Assembly: GCF_900115165.1 (NCBI RefSeq)
Contig: NZ_FOVP01000006.1
Span: 133,880 to 197,879 of the forward strand
Reading direction: 5' to 3'
Source: Roseovarius lutimaris
GTDB lineage: Bacteria > Pseudomonadota > Alphaproteobacteria > Rhodobacterales > Rhodobacteraceae
Length of the DNA: 64,000 nt
Shown piece after piece: positions 8,561-17,862 of the stretch. The notes under the pieces were generated by a model. The model had not been told where the DNA came from and ran no database searches. It worked only from the letters and a program-made list of their open reading frames with translations. The stretch's first letter is position 1, and every line of letters starts with the position of its first letter. The position numbers and the translations under genes are program-made.

Positions 8561-8937
8561 CCACGAACCTTGACCTGATCGCTGTTCTGATCCTGTTCCA
8601 GATCAAGCATTTCATCGGCGATTACCTCTGGCAAACCGGCTGGATGCTCGCCAACAACGGGCGTTATGGCCACCCGGGGGGGCTTGCGCATGCGGGGCTG
8701 CATGGCACGCTAAGTGCCCCGATCCTGATCTGGGCCGGGGTGCCGATCGCCGCGACCCTCATGCTCGCCCTCGCCGAGGCGGTGCTACATTACCACATCG
8801 ACTGGTCCAAGGCGCGCACGGTTCGGCGGCACCATCTTGATGAAACCCAACCCGCCTTCTGGCGTTATCTGGGCCTCGATCAAGGCGCGCATCAACTGAC
8901 CTATATCGCGCTGTTCGCCGCCGCGCTCAGCCTCTGA
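8557..8937 (+). CDS. DUF3307 membrane protein
   Basis: A 126-residue membrane protein. The N-terminal block FQIKHFIGDYLWQTGWM is the DUF3307 hallmark (HF-hydrophobic-GDF-LQ-aromatic), followed by three to four hydrophobic helices and a conserved-looking YHIDWSK segment. The biochemical role of the family is unknown. A GGGGGGGAGG Shine-Dalgarno sits just before the ATG, which overlaps the stop of a short upstream frame. Confidence 0.8.
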   Translation: MTTNLDLIAVLILFQIKHFIGDYLWQTGWMLANNGRYGHPGGLAHAGLHGTLSAPILIWAGVPIAATLMLALAEAVLHYHIDWSKARTVRRHHLDETQPAFWRYLGLDQGAHQLTYIALFAAALSL

Positions 8938-8980
8938 ACCGGGCCTTTCCTTTTGCCACGGCGCAGGCAATCATCGCGCG

Positions 8981-9877
8981 ATGGCCAGAATCAACATCGA
9001 ACAGCTTCGCACTTTTCTGACAACCGTCCGGCTTGGCAGTGTCCGCAAGGCCGCGCTTGGCCTCAATATCACCCAACCCGCCGTAACCGCGCGGATCAAG
9101 AACCTTGAGCACTCGCTGGCCGCCCCGCTGTTTGATCGCACCGCAAGCGGCCTGCGCCTGACCAAGCGTGGCGAACGGCTGGTCAGCTATGCCGAACAGT
9201 TCGAGCACCTGACGCAATTGGTCGAGGCCAATATCACCGACCCGCAAGGCATTGATTTCATTCTGCGCCTTGGTGTTTCGGAAACCATCGCGCAATGCTG
9301 GCTGCCCGAATTTGTCTCGGCGCTGCACCGCGAATTTCCCAAGGTCGAGATTGAGATCAACGTCGATATCTCGACCAATCTGCGCGACGGGTTGCTCAAC
9401 CGCGAGATTGATCTCGCCATTCTTCTTGGGCCGGTCTCGGAATATTCGGTCAATAATATCGAGCTGCCGGGCTTTGACCTCGCCTGGTACGCCGCCGCCG
9501 ATATGCGGGGGGTGGATGGCGACGACGCCACGCTTCTGGCAGATAAGCCGATCATAACCTATGCCCGCAACACCCGCCCCTACCGCGAGCTGAAAACCGT
9601 TTTGTTTGAACGCGTTGGCCCCGGCGTGTCGCTATTTCCCTCGTCGTCCCTATCGGCCGGTTTCCGGCTTGTTGAGGCCGGGCTTGGCGTGGCCGCCCTG
9701 CCGCGTGCCCTCGGCGCGCCCTATCTCAAAGGCGGCACCCTGCGCGAGTTCGATCCCGGCTGGACCCCCGGACCGCTGCGCTTTTCGCTGTCTTATCTCG
9801 GTGATCCCAAAAGCCATGTCGTTGAATCCGCCGCTAAAATCGCGCTTGGCGTGGCGCGGGCTTATCCGCATGCATAA
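8981..9877 (+). CDS. LysR-family transcriptional regulator
   Basis: A 298-residue LTTR: N-terminal winged helix (about residues 3-62, with TVRLGSVRKAALGLNITQPA as the recognition region) and a C-terminal periplasmic-binding-type effector domain (about 90-290). It sits upstream of, and on the same strand as, the DUF1445 and TRAP genes, so it is the likely regulator of that uptake operon. The effector cannot be named from sequence; it may be the TRAP substrate. Confidence 0.9.
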   Translation: MARINIEQLRTFLTTVRLGSVRKAALGLNITQPAVTARIKNLEHSLAAPLFDRTASGLRLTKRGERLVSYAEQFEHLTQLVEANITDPQGIDFILRLGVSETIAQCWLPEFVSALHREFPKVEIEINVDISTNLRDGLLNREIDLAILLGPVSEYSVNNIELPGFDLAWYAAADMRGVDGDDATLLADKPIITYARNTRPYRELKTVLFERVGPGVSLFPSSSLSAGFRLVEAGLGVAALPRALGAPYLKGGTLREFDPGWTPGPLRFSLSYLGDPKSHVVESAAKIALGVARAYPHA

Positions 9878-9893
9878 AAATAGATGATGCATA

Positions 9894-9926
9894 TGGGCAA
9901 GTTTTTTCGATTTGCGTTTATGCCCA
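9894..9926. promoter_or_regulatory. Spaced dyad upstream of the DUF1445/TRAP operon
   Basis: TGGGCA (9894-9899) and TGCCCA (9921-9926) form an inverted repeat in the only gap between the LysR gene and the operon. It is a candidate regulator-binding site or RNA hairpin; the arms are short, so confidence is low. Confidence 0.25.
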
Positions 9927-9963
9927 CAACCCGTCAGCCTGTTCCCAACGAGGAGAACCAGAT

Positions 9964-10776
9964 TTGAACGCTAACTATCAATCCTTGCGGGCCATGCCCA
10001 TTGAGGCCCTGCGCGCCACCATCCGCGCCGGGGATTATACCTCGCATACCGCCGGGCTTGGCGCGGGCCTGTTGCAGGCCAACCTTGCGATCATGCCAGA
10101 ACGCCATGCGCTCGATTTCATGCGCTTTTGCCAGAGAAACCCCAAGCCTTGCCCGCTGACAGGTGTGTCCGATACCGGCAATCCGATGATGGTCACGCTT
10201 GGCCGCGACATTGATATCCGCCACGACGTGCCCGCCTATAATATCTACCGCGACGGCCTGCTCACCGAGAGCATGACCGACATCGCCGCCCTCTGGCAGG
10301 ATGATTTCGTGGTCTTCGCGCTTGGCTGTTCGTTCACCTTTGAAAATGCGCTTGAACAGGTCGGCATCAGCCTCTGGCATATCCAGAACAATACCACCGT
10401 GCCGATGTATCGCACCAATATCGAAACCACGCCCGCCGGGCCGTTCTGTGGCCCGATGGTGGTGAGCATGCGGATGATCGACCCCGCGCGCCTTGAAGAG
10501 GTGCAAACGATCTGCCGCCGTTACCCGCTGGCCCATGGCGCGCCGGTGCATTGCGGCGACCCCGCCGAGATTGGCATCGTCGATATCGGCGCGCCCGATT
10601 GGGGCGATCCGGTACCGGATGAGGTCGGCAAGATCCCGGTCTTCTGGGCCTGTGGCGTCACCCCGCAAGCGGCAGTGGCGCGCGCCAGACTGCCGATTTG
10701 CATAACCCACAAGCCGGGTCATATGCTGATCACCGATATTGCCGAGGATGCCGAAGTGCCGGTGTTCCGGCCCTGA
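9964..10776 (+). CDS. DUF1445 putative hydro-lyase (D-glutamate cyclase-like family)
   Basis: A 270-residue cytosolic protein of the DUF1445 family, usually annotated as putative hydro-lyase and related to D-glutamate cyclase. Typical blocks are NPKPCPLTGVSDTG (about 59-72), the DIRHDVPAYNIYRDG segment, FALGCSFTFENAL and the HKPGHMLITDI ending. Translation begins with TTG at 9964, preceded by GAGGAG. It is followed directly by a TRAP transporter operon, a common neighbourhood for this family, so it probably acts on the carboxylate that the transporter imports. The exact substrate is unknown. Confidence 0.85.
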   Translation: MNANYQSLRAMPIEALRATIRAGDYTSHTAGLGAGLLQANLAIMPERHALDFMRFCQRNPKPCPLTGVSDTGNPMMVTLGRDIDIRHDVPAYNIYRDGLLTESMTDIAALWQDDFVVFALGCSFTFENALEQVGISLWHIQNNTTVPMYRTNIETTPAGPFCGPMVVSMRMIDPARLEEVQTICRRYPLAHGAPVHCGDPAEIGIVDIGAPDWGDPVPDEVGKIPVFWACGVTPQAAVARARLPICITHKPGHMLITDIAEDAEVPVFRP

Positions 10777-10810
10777 AAAAGCAAAAAACAACCCAACAAG
10801 GAGAAGTCAC

Positions 10811-11848
10811 ATGAAAAAGACACTTAGCTTGCTCGCCACCACCGCGCTTGTCGCCGCCCCCGCCGTGGCCGAGGATCTTTCGGTCGTCGGAAGCTGGTCC
10901 GGCCTGCCGCTGCACAAGCAATACGAGGCCCCGTTCTGGGGCGAGACCCTGCCCGCCGCCTCGGGTGGAGAGCTTGAAACTGCCGTCACCACCCACGATC
11001 AGATGGGCCTTGGTGTCGGTGACATTTACCGCCTGCTTGGCGATGGCGTTTACGACGTTGCCATGACCGTGGCCGATTACGCCGTGGCCGACGCGCCCGA
11101 ACTTGAGGGCCTTGATGTGCCGCTTCTGGCGCTGACCGCGGATGAGGCCAAGGCGATGGTCGATGCCGCCCGCCCGATGGTCGAAGACATCTATAACGCC
11201 CGCTTCAACAGCCACGTTCTTGCCATCGCGCCCTATCCGCCGCAGGTCGTGTTCTGCAACGCGCCAATCAAAGGTCTCGCCGACCTCAAGGGCCTCAAGG
11301 TGCGCGCATCCGGTCGCATGACCGCCAAATTCCTTGACGCGCTTGGCGCCGAAGGCGTGAACGTGTCCTTTTCCGAGGTGCCCGGCGCCCTGCAAAAAGG
11401 CGTGGTGGATTGTGCCGTCACCGGTGCCGGCTCTGGCTATAGTGCCGGCTGGTGGGAAGTGTCCTCGCATCTTCTGACGCTGCCGCTTGGCGGCTGGGAT
11501 TCGGTCGTGACCGCGATCAACCTCGACAAATGGAACAGCCTGAGCGGCGACATGCAAAGCCTGATCTCCTCCGAAATCAAGGCCAAGTTTGAAGCCCCGG
11601 CCTGGGCCTCGGCGCAGGGCGCTCTGGTCAATGACATTGCCTGCCTCACCGGCAATGGCGACTGCCCGGCGGGCGATGCGCGCTCGATGACCCTTGTCGA
11701 GGCAAGCGACGCCGATTTCGCAACCGCCCGCGAGATCCTTGAGACCGAAGTGCTGCCCGATTGGGCCGATCGTGCCGGGGATGAATGGGTTGCCCGCTGG
11801 AATGCCTCGGTGGGCGAGGTCGTCGGCGTAAAAGTCACCGCCAACTGA
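10811..11848 (+). CDS. dctP: TRAP transporter substrate-binding protein (DctP family)
   Basis: A 345-residue periplasmic binding protein with a Sec signal peptide (MKKTLSLLATTALVAAPAVA) and the DctP fold; LKGLKVRASG and the following region hold the conserved Arg that binds a substrate carboxylate in this family. Start is ATG 10811, with AAGGAG 8 nt upstream; an in-frame upstream start would lie inside the preceding gene and spoil the signal peptide. It delivers an organic acid to the DctQM pair encoded next. Confidence 0.9.
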   Translation: MKKTLSLLATTALVAAPAVAEDLSVVGSWSGLPLHKQYEAPFWGETLPAASGGELETAVTTHDQMGLGVGDIYRLLGDGVYDVAMTVADYAVADAPELEGLDVPLLALTADEAKAMVDAARPMVEDIYNARFNSHVLAIAPYPPQVVFCNAPIKGLADLKGLKVRASGRMTAKFLDALGAEGVNVSFSEVPGALQKGVVDCAVTGAGSGYSAGWWEVSSHLLTLPLGGWDSVVTAINLDKWNSLSGDMQSLISSEIKAKFEAPAWASAQGALVNDIACLTGNGDCPAGDARSMTLVEASDADFATAREILETEVLPDWADRAGDEWVARWNASVGEVVGVKVTAN

Positions 11849-11875
11849 TCCCGGAACCGCCAGAAAGGACCCCAT

Positions 11876-12424
11876 ATGACCGATAGATTTCTGACAAGAT
11901 TACGCGCGCTCAACCGGGCGGTGGCGGTGCTGATTGGCATCATGCTTCTGGCCTGCGCGGGCTTCGTTCTGCTTGATATCGTTCTGCGTCAGCTGGGGTC
12001 CTCTTTTGGTGGCACCGATGAGGTGTCCGGCTATGTGATGGCCATCGCCACCTCCTGGGGCATGGGCTATGCGATGCTCGAACTCGGTCACGTGCGCATC
12101 GACATCCTGCGCAGCCGCGCAGGGCCAAAGGGCCGGAGCCTGTTTGATCTGGCCTCGCTGATGATCTTGGCGGGCACGGTCAGCGTGATCGCCCTGCGCT
12201 GCTGGCCGGTGGTTGAGCGCTCGATCACCAACATGTCGCGCGCCAATACCGCACTTGAAACGCCGCTCTGGCTGGTGCAACTGCCGTGGTTTGTCGGCTG
12301 GGTCTGGTTCGCGCTGATGGCGTGGCTTACCTTTGTGACCGCGCTTTTGATGGTCCTCCAGGGCCGGTTTGATGCCTCGGAGGCCGCCATCGGCGTCTTT
12401 GCCGAAGAGGAGGCGTTTCAATGA
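11876..12424 (+). CDS. dctQ: TRAP transporter small permease (DctQ)
   Basis: A 182-residue four-helix membrane protein of the DctQ family: helix 1 about 17-38, with further hydrophobic segments near 45-65, 90-112 and 130-155. AAAGGA precedes the ATG. Its TGA overlaps the dctM ATG (ATGA), as expected for a membrane subunit made with its partner. Confidence 0.88.
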   Translation: MTDRFLTRLRALNRAVAVLIGIMLLACAGFVLLDIVLRQLGSSFGGTDEVSGYVMAIATSWGMGYAMLELGHVRIDILRSRAGPKGRSLFDLASLMILAGTVSVIALRCWPVVERSITNMSRANTALETPLWLVQLPWFVGWVWFALMAWLTFVTALLMVLQGRFDASEAAIGVFAEEEAFQ

Positions 12425-13704
12425 TCACCTATGTCTCGGTCGGCCTTCTGGCCCTGCTGAGCCTGTCAATCCCGGTCGGGATTGTGCTGTTCCTGCTCGG
12501 CTTTGGCATTGATGTGTTCTTTAGCCCCTTCCCGCTGATCAAGGGGTTGGGTCAAATGGTCTGGTCCTCGTCCAACAGCGCCACGCTTATTGCGATCCCG
12601 TTCTTCGTGCTTTTGGGCGAAATCCTTGTCCGAAGCGGTGTCGCCGCGCGCACCTATGAAGCGCTTGACCGGTGGGTGTCTTGGCTTCCCGGCGGGTTGG
12701 TGCATGCCAATGTCGCCACCTCGACGATGTTCTCGGCGATTTCCGGCTCGTCGGTCGCCACCGCCGCGACCGTCGCCACCGTCGCCATGCCACAGGCCGA
12801 ACGACTGGGCTATGACCCCAAGCTGTTTTCCGGTGCGATTGCCGCCGGGGGCACGCTTGGTATCATGATCCCGCCGTCGATCAATCTGATCGTTTACGGC
12901 TTTCTCACCCAATCCTCTATCCCGCAACTGTTCCTTGCGGGGCTTTTGCCGGGCATCCTTCTGGCGCTCGGGTTTATCGTGATCACCGTGATCATCTGCC
13001 TGATCCGTCCCGATCTTGGCGGCGAACGGCGGATCTTTCCGCTGTCGCAAATGCTTGGCGCGCTTGTGCATCTTTTGCCGATCATCTTTTTGTTCACCAT
13101 GATCATCGGCACGATCTACAAGGGCTGGGCCACCCCGACCGAGGCCGCCGCCGTCGGCGTTGCCGTCGCCTTTGTCATCGCCGCTTTCGCCAGCGGCATA
13201 TCGTTCAGGATGATCTCGGATAGCCTCTTGGGAACGATCAAGGTCACCTCGATGATCATGCTGGTGGTGATCGGCGCGTCCTTCCTCAACTTCACCCTGT
13301 CCTCGGCCGGGCTTGGCCGCGAACTCAAGGAGTTTCTTGAGGGGCTTGGCCTCTCGCCGCTGGCCTTTATCCTTGTGGTGGTGATGATCTATGTCGTGCT
13401 CGGCTTTTTCATCGAAACGCTGTCGCTGATGGTGGTAACTATCCCGATCATCGTGCCGCTGGTGGTGGCGCAGGGCTATGATCCGATCTGGTTTGGCATC
13501 CTGATGATCGTGCTGATCGAAATGGCGCTGATCACGCCGCCTGTCGGGCTCAACCTTTACGTGGTGCAGGGCGCGCGCAAATCCGGCAAGATGAGCGATG
13601 TGATGATCGGCTCGATCCCGTTTGTCTGTGTCATGCTGCTTATGGCCGCCGCGCTTATCGCCTTTCCGCAACTGGCGCTTTACCTGCCGGCGGCGCTCAA
13701 CTAG
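12421..13704 (+). CDS. dctM: TRAP transporter large permease (DctM)
   Basis: A 427-residue polytopic membrane protein, about 12 hydrophobic segments, matching the DctM subunit that carries out sodium-driven transport. Typical blocks: IPFFVLLGEIL, SGSSVATAATVATVAMP, LGIMIPPSI and ITPPVGLNLYVVQG. It completes a full PQM set with the two preceding genes. Its 3' end overlaps the convergent BASS-like gene by 8 bp. Confidence 0.92.
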   Translation: MITYVSVGLLALLSLSIPVGIVLFLLGFGIDVFFSPFPLIKGLGQMVWSSSNSATLIAIPFFVLLGEILVRSGVAARTYEALDRWVSWLPGGLVHANVATSTMFSAISGSSVATAATVATVAMPQAERLGYDPKLFSGAIAAGGTLGIMIPPSINLIVYGFLTQSSIPQLFLAGLLPGILLALGFIVITVIICLIRPDLGGERRIFPLSQMLGALVHLLPIIFLFTMIIGTIYKGWATPTEAAAVGVAVAFVIAAFASGISFRMISDSLLGTIKVTSMIMLVVIGASFLNFTLSSAGLGRELKEFLEGLGLSPLAFILVVVMIYVVLGFFIETLSLMVVTIPIIVPLVVAQGYDPIWFGILMIVLIEMALITPPVGLNLYVVQGARKSGKMSDVMIGSIPFVCVMLLMAAALIAFPQLALYLPAALN

Positions 13705-14581
13705 CGCGCCGCGCCAGAGGGCCGATAAGCATCGGCGTAAGATACATCGGCACCTGATAACAGCCGATAAACAACAGCATTGCCGCCCCGGTCTCGGGCG
13801 GCAATGCCCCCAGAAACAGCGCCAGACTGCGATTGCCCGCAACAATCGCCAAGGCCGGCGCCGCCGTCGCTTGCCCGGCGCGGTGCACCACCGCTAGGGC
13901 GCGCCACAGCCCCGGATCGCCCGACAGGATCGCCGGACCCACGGCCGACATCAGCCCAACGACAACCACCGCCATCGCCAGCGTGATCACCCCGTCAACC
14001 GTGCCCTGCCCTTGCGCCCCGCGCAGCCACGGCACCGCCCGGCGCAGGATCATCGCCGCCCCGGCCGCAAAGCCAATGACCGCCAAAAGCTTGAGCGCCG
14101 CAAGCGCCACCGCCTGCGGCGCGCCAAAGACCGGCATCAACCAGAACACCGGAAACACCGTCAGCGGCAGGATCGCGGTGCCCACCACAAGCTGGCGCAA
14201 GGCCGGGCTCGGGTCGCCCCCCGACAGGATCGCAAGACCGGGGCTTCCGGTCAGCGGCGCACCGGCCAGAACCAGAACCGCGCCGATCCCAAGGATAGAA
14301 TTCAGCCCGCCAACCGCCCAAAGCAGCGCGATTGCCAGCACCGGCATGCCAACCTGCAAGGCCACCGCAATCCCGAGATAGCGCGGCAGGTGTCGGCGAT
14401 CCGGAAAGGCCGCAATCGGATCAACCCGAAGCGTGGCCAGAAACAACAGGCAAACGATCATCGGAAAGATCAGCGGCGCAAGGATACCGGCAAGCCCCGG
14501 CGCCGTGACCCCGACCACCAGCCCGGCAATCAACACAAGCCGCCCGTGGCGCGCCAGCCTCTGCAAGAGCGCGATCATCAC
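13697..14581 (-). CDS. BASS-like (bile acid:sodium symporter superfamily) membrane protein
   Basis: A 294-residue protein with nine to ten hydrophobic helices and no soluble domain. The pattern of paired helices and the APLTGSPGLAILSGGDP segment resemble arsenical-resistance/bile-acid symporter-like transporters, but identity is only moderately certain. It starts 4 nt after the cytosine-deaminase-like gene stop, so it is the last gene of the BMP transporter operon and may export or import a product of the amidohydrolase. Confidence 0.6.
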   Translation of the reverse strand: MMIALLQRLARHGRLVLIAGLVVGVTAPGLAGILAPLIFPMIVCLLFLATLRVDPIAAFPDRRHLPRYLGIAVALQVGMPVLAIALLWAVGGLNSILGIGAVLVLAGAPLTGSPGLAILSGGDPSPALRQLVVGTAILPLTVFPVFWLMPVFGAPQAVALAALKLLAVIGFAAGAAMILRRAVPWLRGAQGQGTVDGVITLAMAVVVVGLMSAVGPAILSGDPGLWRALAVVHRAGQATAAPALAIVAGNRSLALFLGALPPETGAAMLLFIGCYQVPMYLTPMLIGPLARRAS

Positions 14582-14584
14582 GTC

Positions 14585-15865
14585 TTAACTACCCTGTCGG
14601 TGCCGCCGCCGGAGGGTTGCGGGGCGGCCGGGCACGGCAAGGCTCGCGTCCTGACGCGGGGTTCTGGCAATCACCCGGCCTTTGGAAATCACCGCAAGGC
14701 GGGCCGGGCGCAGGCGCAGCGCCTCAATCGGATCACCCGCATCCAGCACCACCAGGGACGCCTGCGCGCCGACGTTCAGCCCATAGCCCTCAAGCCCCAT
14801 GATCCGCGCGTTCTGATTGGTGACCATGTCAAAGCATCGCCGCATCTCATCTGGGTGCGACATCTGCGCCACATGCATCCCCATAAAGGCCACATCAAGC
14901 ATGTCCGCCGTACCAAGCGAATACCACGGATCAAGTACGCAATCCTGACCCCAGCCGACGGTGATGCCCTGCGCCTGCATCTCTTTGACCCGCGTTAGCC
15001 CGCGGCGTTTCGGGAATGTGTCGTGCCGCCCCTGCAACATGATATTGATCAACGGATTGGGAATCGCGGCGACCCCGGCCTCGGCAATGAGCGGCAACAA
15101 CTTGGACACATAGTAATTGTCCATCGAATGCATCGAGGTCAGATGGCTTCCGGCGACCCGCCCCTGCAAGCCAAGACGCTGTGCCTCAAAGGCGAGCGTT
15201 TCGATATGGCGGCTATGCGGGTCGTCGGTCTCGTCGCAATGCATATCCACGGGCAGGCCACGCGCCGCCGCCAGCTCGCACAACTCGCGCACCGAGGCCG
15301 CACCATCTGCCATGGTACGTTCGAAATGCGGGATGCCGCCAACCACATCGACCCCCATGTCAAGCGCGCGAATGGTGTTGTCGCGCGCGGTGGGGTCGCG
15401 GTAAAATCCGTCCTGCGGAAAGGCCACCAATTGCAGGTCGATGTAATCCCTGACCTTGTCGCGCACCTCAAGCATCGCCGCGACCCCAAGCAGGCGGTCA
15501 TCGCAGGTGTCGACATGGCTTCGGATCGCCAAAAGGCCCATGCTGGCGGCCCAATCGCAATACTCCAGCGCGCGGGTGACCATCTCTTCCTGGGTCACGA
15601 TCTGTTTCAACTCGCCCCAAAGGCCGATCCCCTCAAGCAGGGTGCCGCTCGCGTTCACGCGCGGGGTGCCATAGCTAAGCGTGGCATCAAGATGAAAATG
15701 CGGGTCGACAAACGGCGGGCTGACAAGATCGCCGGTCGCGTCGATCACCTCGCCCGCCTCCGCCTCTTGCAGGTTGCCAATCGCCGTAATCTTGGCTCCG
15801 GTGATGCCGATATCGGCCACCCGGCCATCCGGCAATGTGCCGCCCTTGACGATCAGATCAAACAT
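14585..15865 (-). CDS. Amidohydrolase, cytosine deaminase-like
   Basis: A 426-residue amidohydrolase of the CodA/AtzC group. Metal and catalytic blocks are present: DPHFHLDATL (HxH near 56-58), RSHVDTCD, MHCDETDD (catalytic Glu), SHLTSMH and WGQDCVLDPW (metal Asp). It should hydrolytically deaminate cytosine or a related ring (for example isocytosine, creatinine-like or triazine compounds). Its ATG overlaps the TGA of the upstream permease (ATGA), placing it in the operon of a purine/pyrimidine-type ABC importer, which supports a nucleobase substrate. Confidence 0.82.
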   Translation of the reverse strand: MFDLIVKGGTLPDGRVADIGITGAKITAIGNLQEAEAGEVIDATGDLVSPPFVDPHFHLDATLSYGTPRVNASGTLLEGIGLWGELKQIVTQEEMVTRALEYCDWAASMGLLAIRSHVDTCDDRLLGVAAMLEVRDKVRDYIDLQLVAFPQDGFYRDPTARDNTIRALDMGVDVVGGIPHFERTMADGAASVRELCELAAARGLPVDMHCDETDDPHSRHIETLAFEAQRLGLQGRVAGSHLTSMHSMDNYYVSKLLPLIAEAGVAAIPNPLINIMLQGRHDTFPKRRGLTRVKEMQAQGITVGWGQDCVLDPWYSLGTADMLDVAFMGMHVAQMSHPDEMRRCFDMVTNQNARIMGLEGYGLNVGAQASLVVLDAGDPIEALRLRPARLAVISKGRVIARTPRQDASLAVPGRPATLRRRHRQGS

Positions 15866-16809
15866 CAGCGCTCTCCCTTGTTGAACGGCACCATCAATGC
15901 GCCCGGCACCTCGGCGCGCCGCGACATCACGATAAGCGCCAGAATCGACAGAACATAGGGCGTCATCAGGAAAATCTGATAGGGGATATCGGCGCCAAGC
16001 GGGGTCTGTTGTACCCGGATTTGCAGTGCATCAAAGGCCGCGAAAAGCACCGCACCCAAAAGGGCCTTGCCCGGTTTCCAGGCGCCGAACACCACCAGCG
16101 CGATACAGATCCAGCCGCGCCCGTTGACCATCTCGAAGAAGAATGAATCGAACGCCGACATGGTCAGAAACGCGCCGCCCATCGCCATGAACCCGCTGCC
16201 GACAATCACCGCGCCCATGCGGATGCCGGTGACCGAAAGCCCCTGCGCCGCCACCGCCGCCGGGTTTTCCCCCGCCGCGCGCAACGCAAGCCCAAGCGGC
16301 GTGCGATAGAGAACAAGCGACACCACCGCGACCAAGACAAAGGCCAGATAGGTCATCGGCGTCTGCGCAAACAGCGCCGGACCGATCAGCGGGATATCCG
16401 ACAATACCGGAATCTCAAACGGCTGAAACGCGGTGATCTTGGGCGGGCTTGTCACCTCTGGCAGGGCAAGGCGATAGGCGTAATAGGTGCTTGAGGTCGC
16501 CAATAGGGTCACGCCAAGGCCCACCACATGCTGCGACAGGCCAAAGGGCACGGTCAGCACGCTATGGATCAAGCCGAACGCCATGCCGACGATCATCGCC
16601 ACCATCACCCCGGTCCAGAGCCCGGTGCCGGAATAAACCGCCATCCAGCCGGCAAAGGCCCCGGCAACCATGATCCCCTCGATCCCGAGATTCAAAACAC
16701 CGGCGCGCTCACAGATAAGCTCGCCCAGGGTGGCAAAGATAAGCGGGCTCGCGATGCGGATCGCGGCGGCCCAGAAGCTGGCGGATAAAAGGATATCGAG
16801 CATGTCCAT
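15865..16809 (-). CDS. ABC transporter permease, BMP/nucleoside type (second subunit)
   Basis: A 314-residue permease of the branched-chain-permease superfamily as found in nucleoside and guanosine importers (NupQ/YufQ type). It has the FATLGELICERAGVLNLGIE signature near residues 26-45 and about eight to nine helices. It pairs with the next upstream permease, is separated from it by 3 nt, and overlaps the amidohydrolase start by 1 nt of the stop codon. Confidence 0.88.
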   Translation of the reverse strand: MDMLDILLSASFWAAAIRIASPLIFATLGELICERAGVLNLGIEGIMVAGAFAGWMAVYSGTGLWTGVMVAMIVGMAFGLIHSVLTVPFGLSQHVVGLGVTLLATSSTYYAYRLALPEVTSPPKITAFQPFEIPVLSDIPLIGPALFAQTPMTYLAFVLVAVVSLVLYRTPLGLALRAAGENPAAVAAQGLSVTGIRMGAVIVGSGFMAMGGAFLTMSAFDSFFFEMVNGRGWICIALVVFGAWKPGKALLGAVLFAAFDALQIRVQQTPLGADIPYQIFLMTPYVLSILALIVMSRRAEVPGALMVPFNKGER

Positions 16810-16812
16810 GAT

Positions 16813-17862
16813 CTATTCCCTCACCACCCTAAACCGGGTGAGCAATATCGCTAGCACCATGAGCAAAAGCGCCGTCGCCAGCATGATATCGGCCAGATAG
16901 GTGGGCACGCCAACCGCGCGGCTCATGCTGTCTGCGCCAACGAAAATGCCTGCCACGAAAAGCGCGGCGGCGACCACCGCCAGCGGGTTGAGCAGCGCCA
17001 GCATCGCCACGATAATGCCGGTATAGCCAAAGCCGGGGCTCAGATCGAGCGTCAGGCTCCCCTTGACGCCGGCCACCTCGGAAAACCCCGCAAGTGCCGC
17101 CAATCCGCCCGACAAAAGCGCGGTCCTGATCAGCACGCCATTGACCGCAATCCCGGCAAACCGCGCCGCATCGCGGTTAAGCCCGACGGCGCGCATTTCA
17201 TAGCCAAGGGTGGTGCGCCGCTGAATGACCCAGACCAGGGCGGCGGATATGATCGCAAGCCCGAACCCCCAATGCAGGCGCAGCCCCTCCATCATCCGCG
17301 GCAGGCGCGCCTCGGTGATCAGGCGTTCGGATTTCGGCCATCCCATGCCCATCGGGTCCTTGAGCGGCCCTTCCAGAAGCATCGAGACAAACAACAGAAA
17401 GATGAAGTTGAACAACAGCGTCGTCACCACTTCGTCCACGCCGAAACGCACCTTCAACAGCGCCGGCACCAGCAGGACAACTGCGCCCGCCAGCATCGCG
17501 GCAAGCACAAGCGTGGGCAAAAGCGCCCCCGCCCCCCAGGGCAGCGCCCCGGTGCCAAGCACGACGGTAATCAGCGCCCCGGCATAAAGCTGCGCCTCGG
17601 CGCCGATATTCCAGAGCCGCGCGCGAAACGCCACCGCCACCGAAAGGCCGGTAAAGATAAGCGGCGTAGCGCGGTTCAGCGTTTCCAACACGGCGAATTT
17701 CGACCCGAACGCGCCCTTGATAATCAGGCCCAGAACCGCAAAAGGATTGGCCCCGGCCAGCATCGCCAGCAAGGACGCAACCACCACGGTCGTTGCGATG
17801 GCAATCATCGGCGGCAGGATGGTACGCGCAAGGCTCGGGTTGGCAATCGGCTCAAGACGCAT
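16813..17862 (-). CDS. ABC transporter permease, BMP/nucleoside type (first subunit)
   Basis: A 349-residue permease (NupP/YufP type). ATG at 17862 is preferred over an upstream in-frame ATG at 17910 because it yields a normal N-terminus (MRLEPIANPSLA) and overlaps the ATPase stop by 11 bp, the usual coupling. Internal block NIGAEAQLYAGAL is characteristic of the family, followed by EVVTTLLFNFIF and the tail DIMLATALLLMVLAILLTRF. Confidence 0.87.
   Translation of the reverse strand: MRLEPIANPSLARTILPPMIAIATTVVVASLLAMLAGANPFAVLGLIIKGAFGSKFAVLETLNRATPLIFTGLSVAVAFRARLWNIGAEAQLYAGALITVVLGTGALPWGAGALLPTLVLAAMLAGAVVLLVPALLKVRFGVDEVVTTLLFNFIFLLFVSMLLEGPLKDPMGMGWPKSERLITEARLPRMMEGLRLHWGFGLAIISAALVWVIQRRTTLGYEMRAVGLNRDAARFAGIAVNGVLIRTALLSGGLAALAGFSEVAGVKGSLTLDLSPGFGYTGIIVAMLALLNPLAVVAAALFVAGIFVGADSMSRAVGVPTYLADIMLATALLLMVLAILLTRFRVVRE

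Noticed and set aside
12466..13845. A 459-codon minus-strand open frame opposite dctM
   Set aside because: His/Asp/Arg-rich mirror translation of a membrane protein gene; no start signal or motif.
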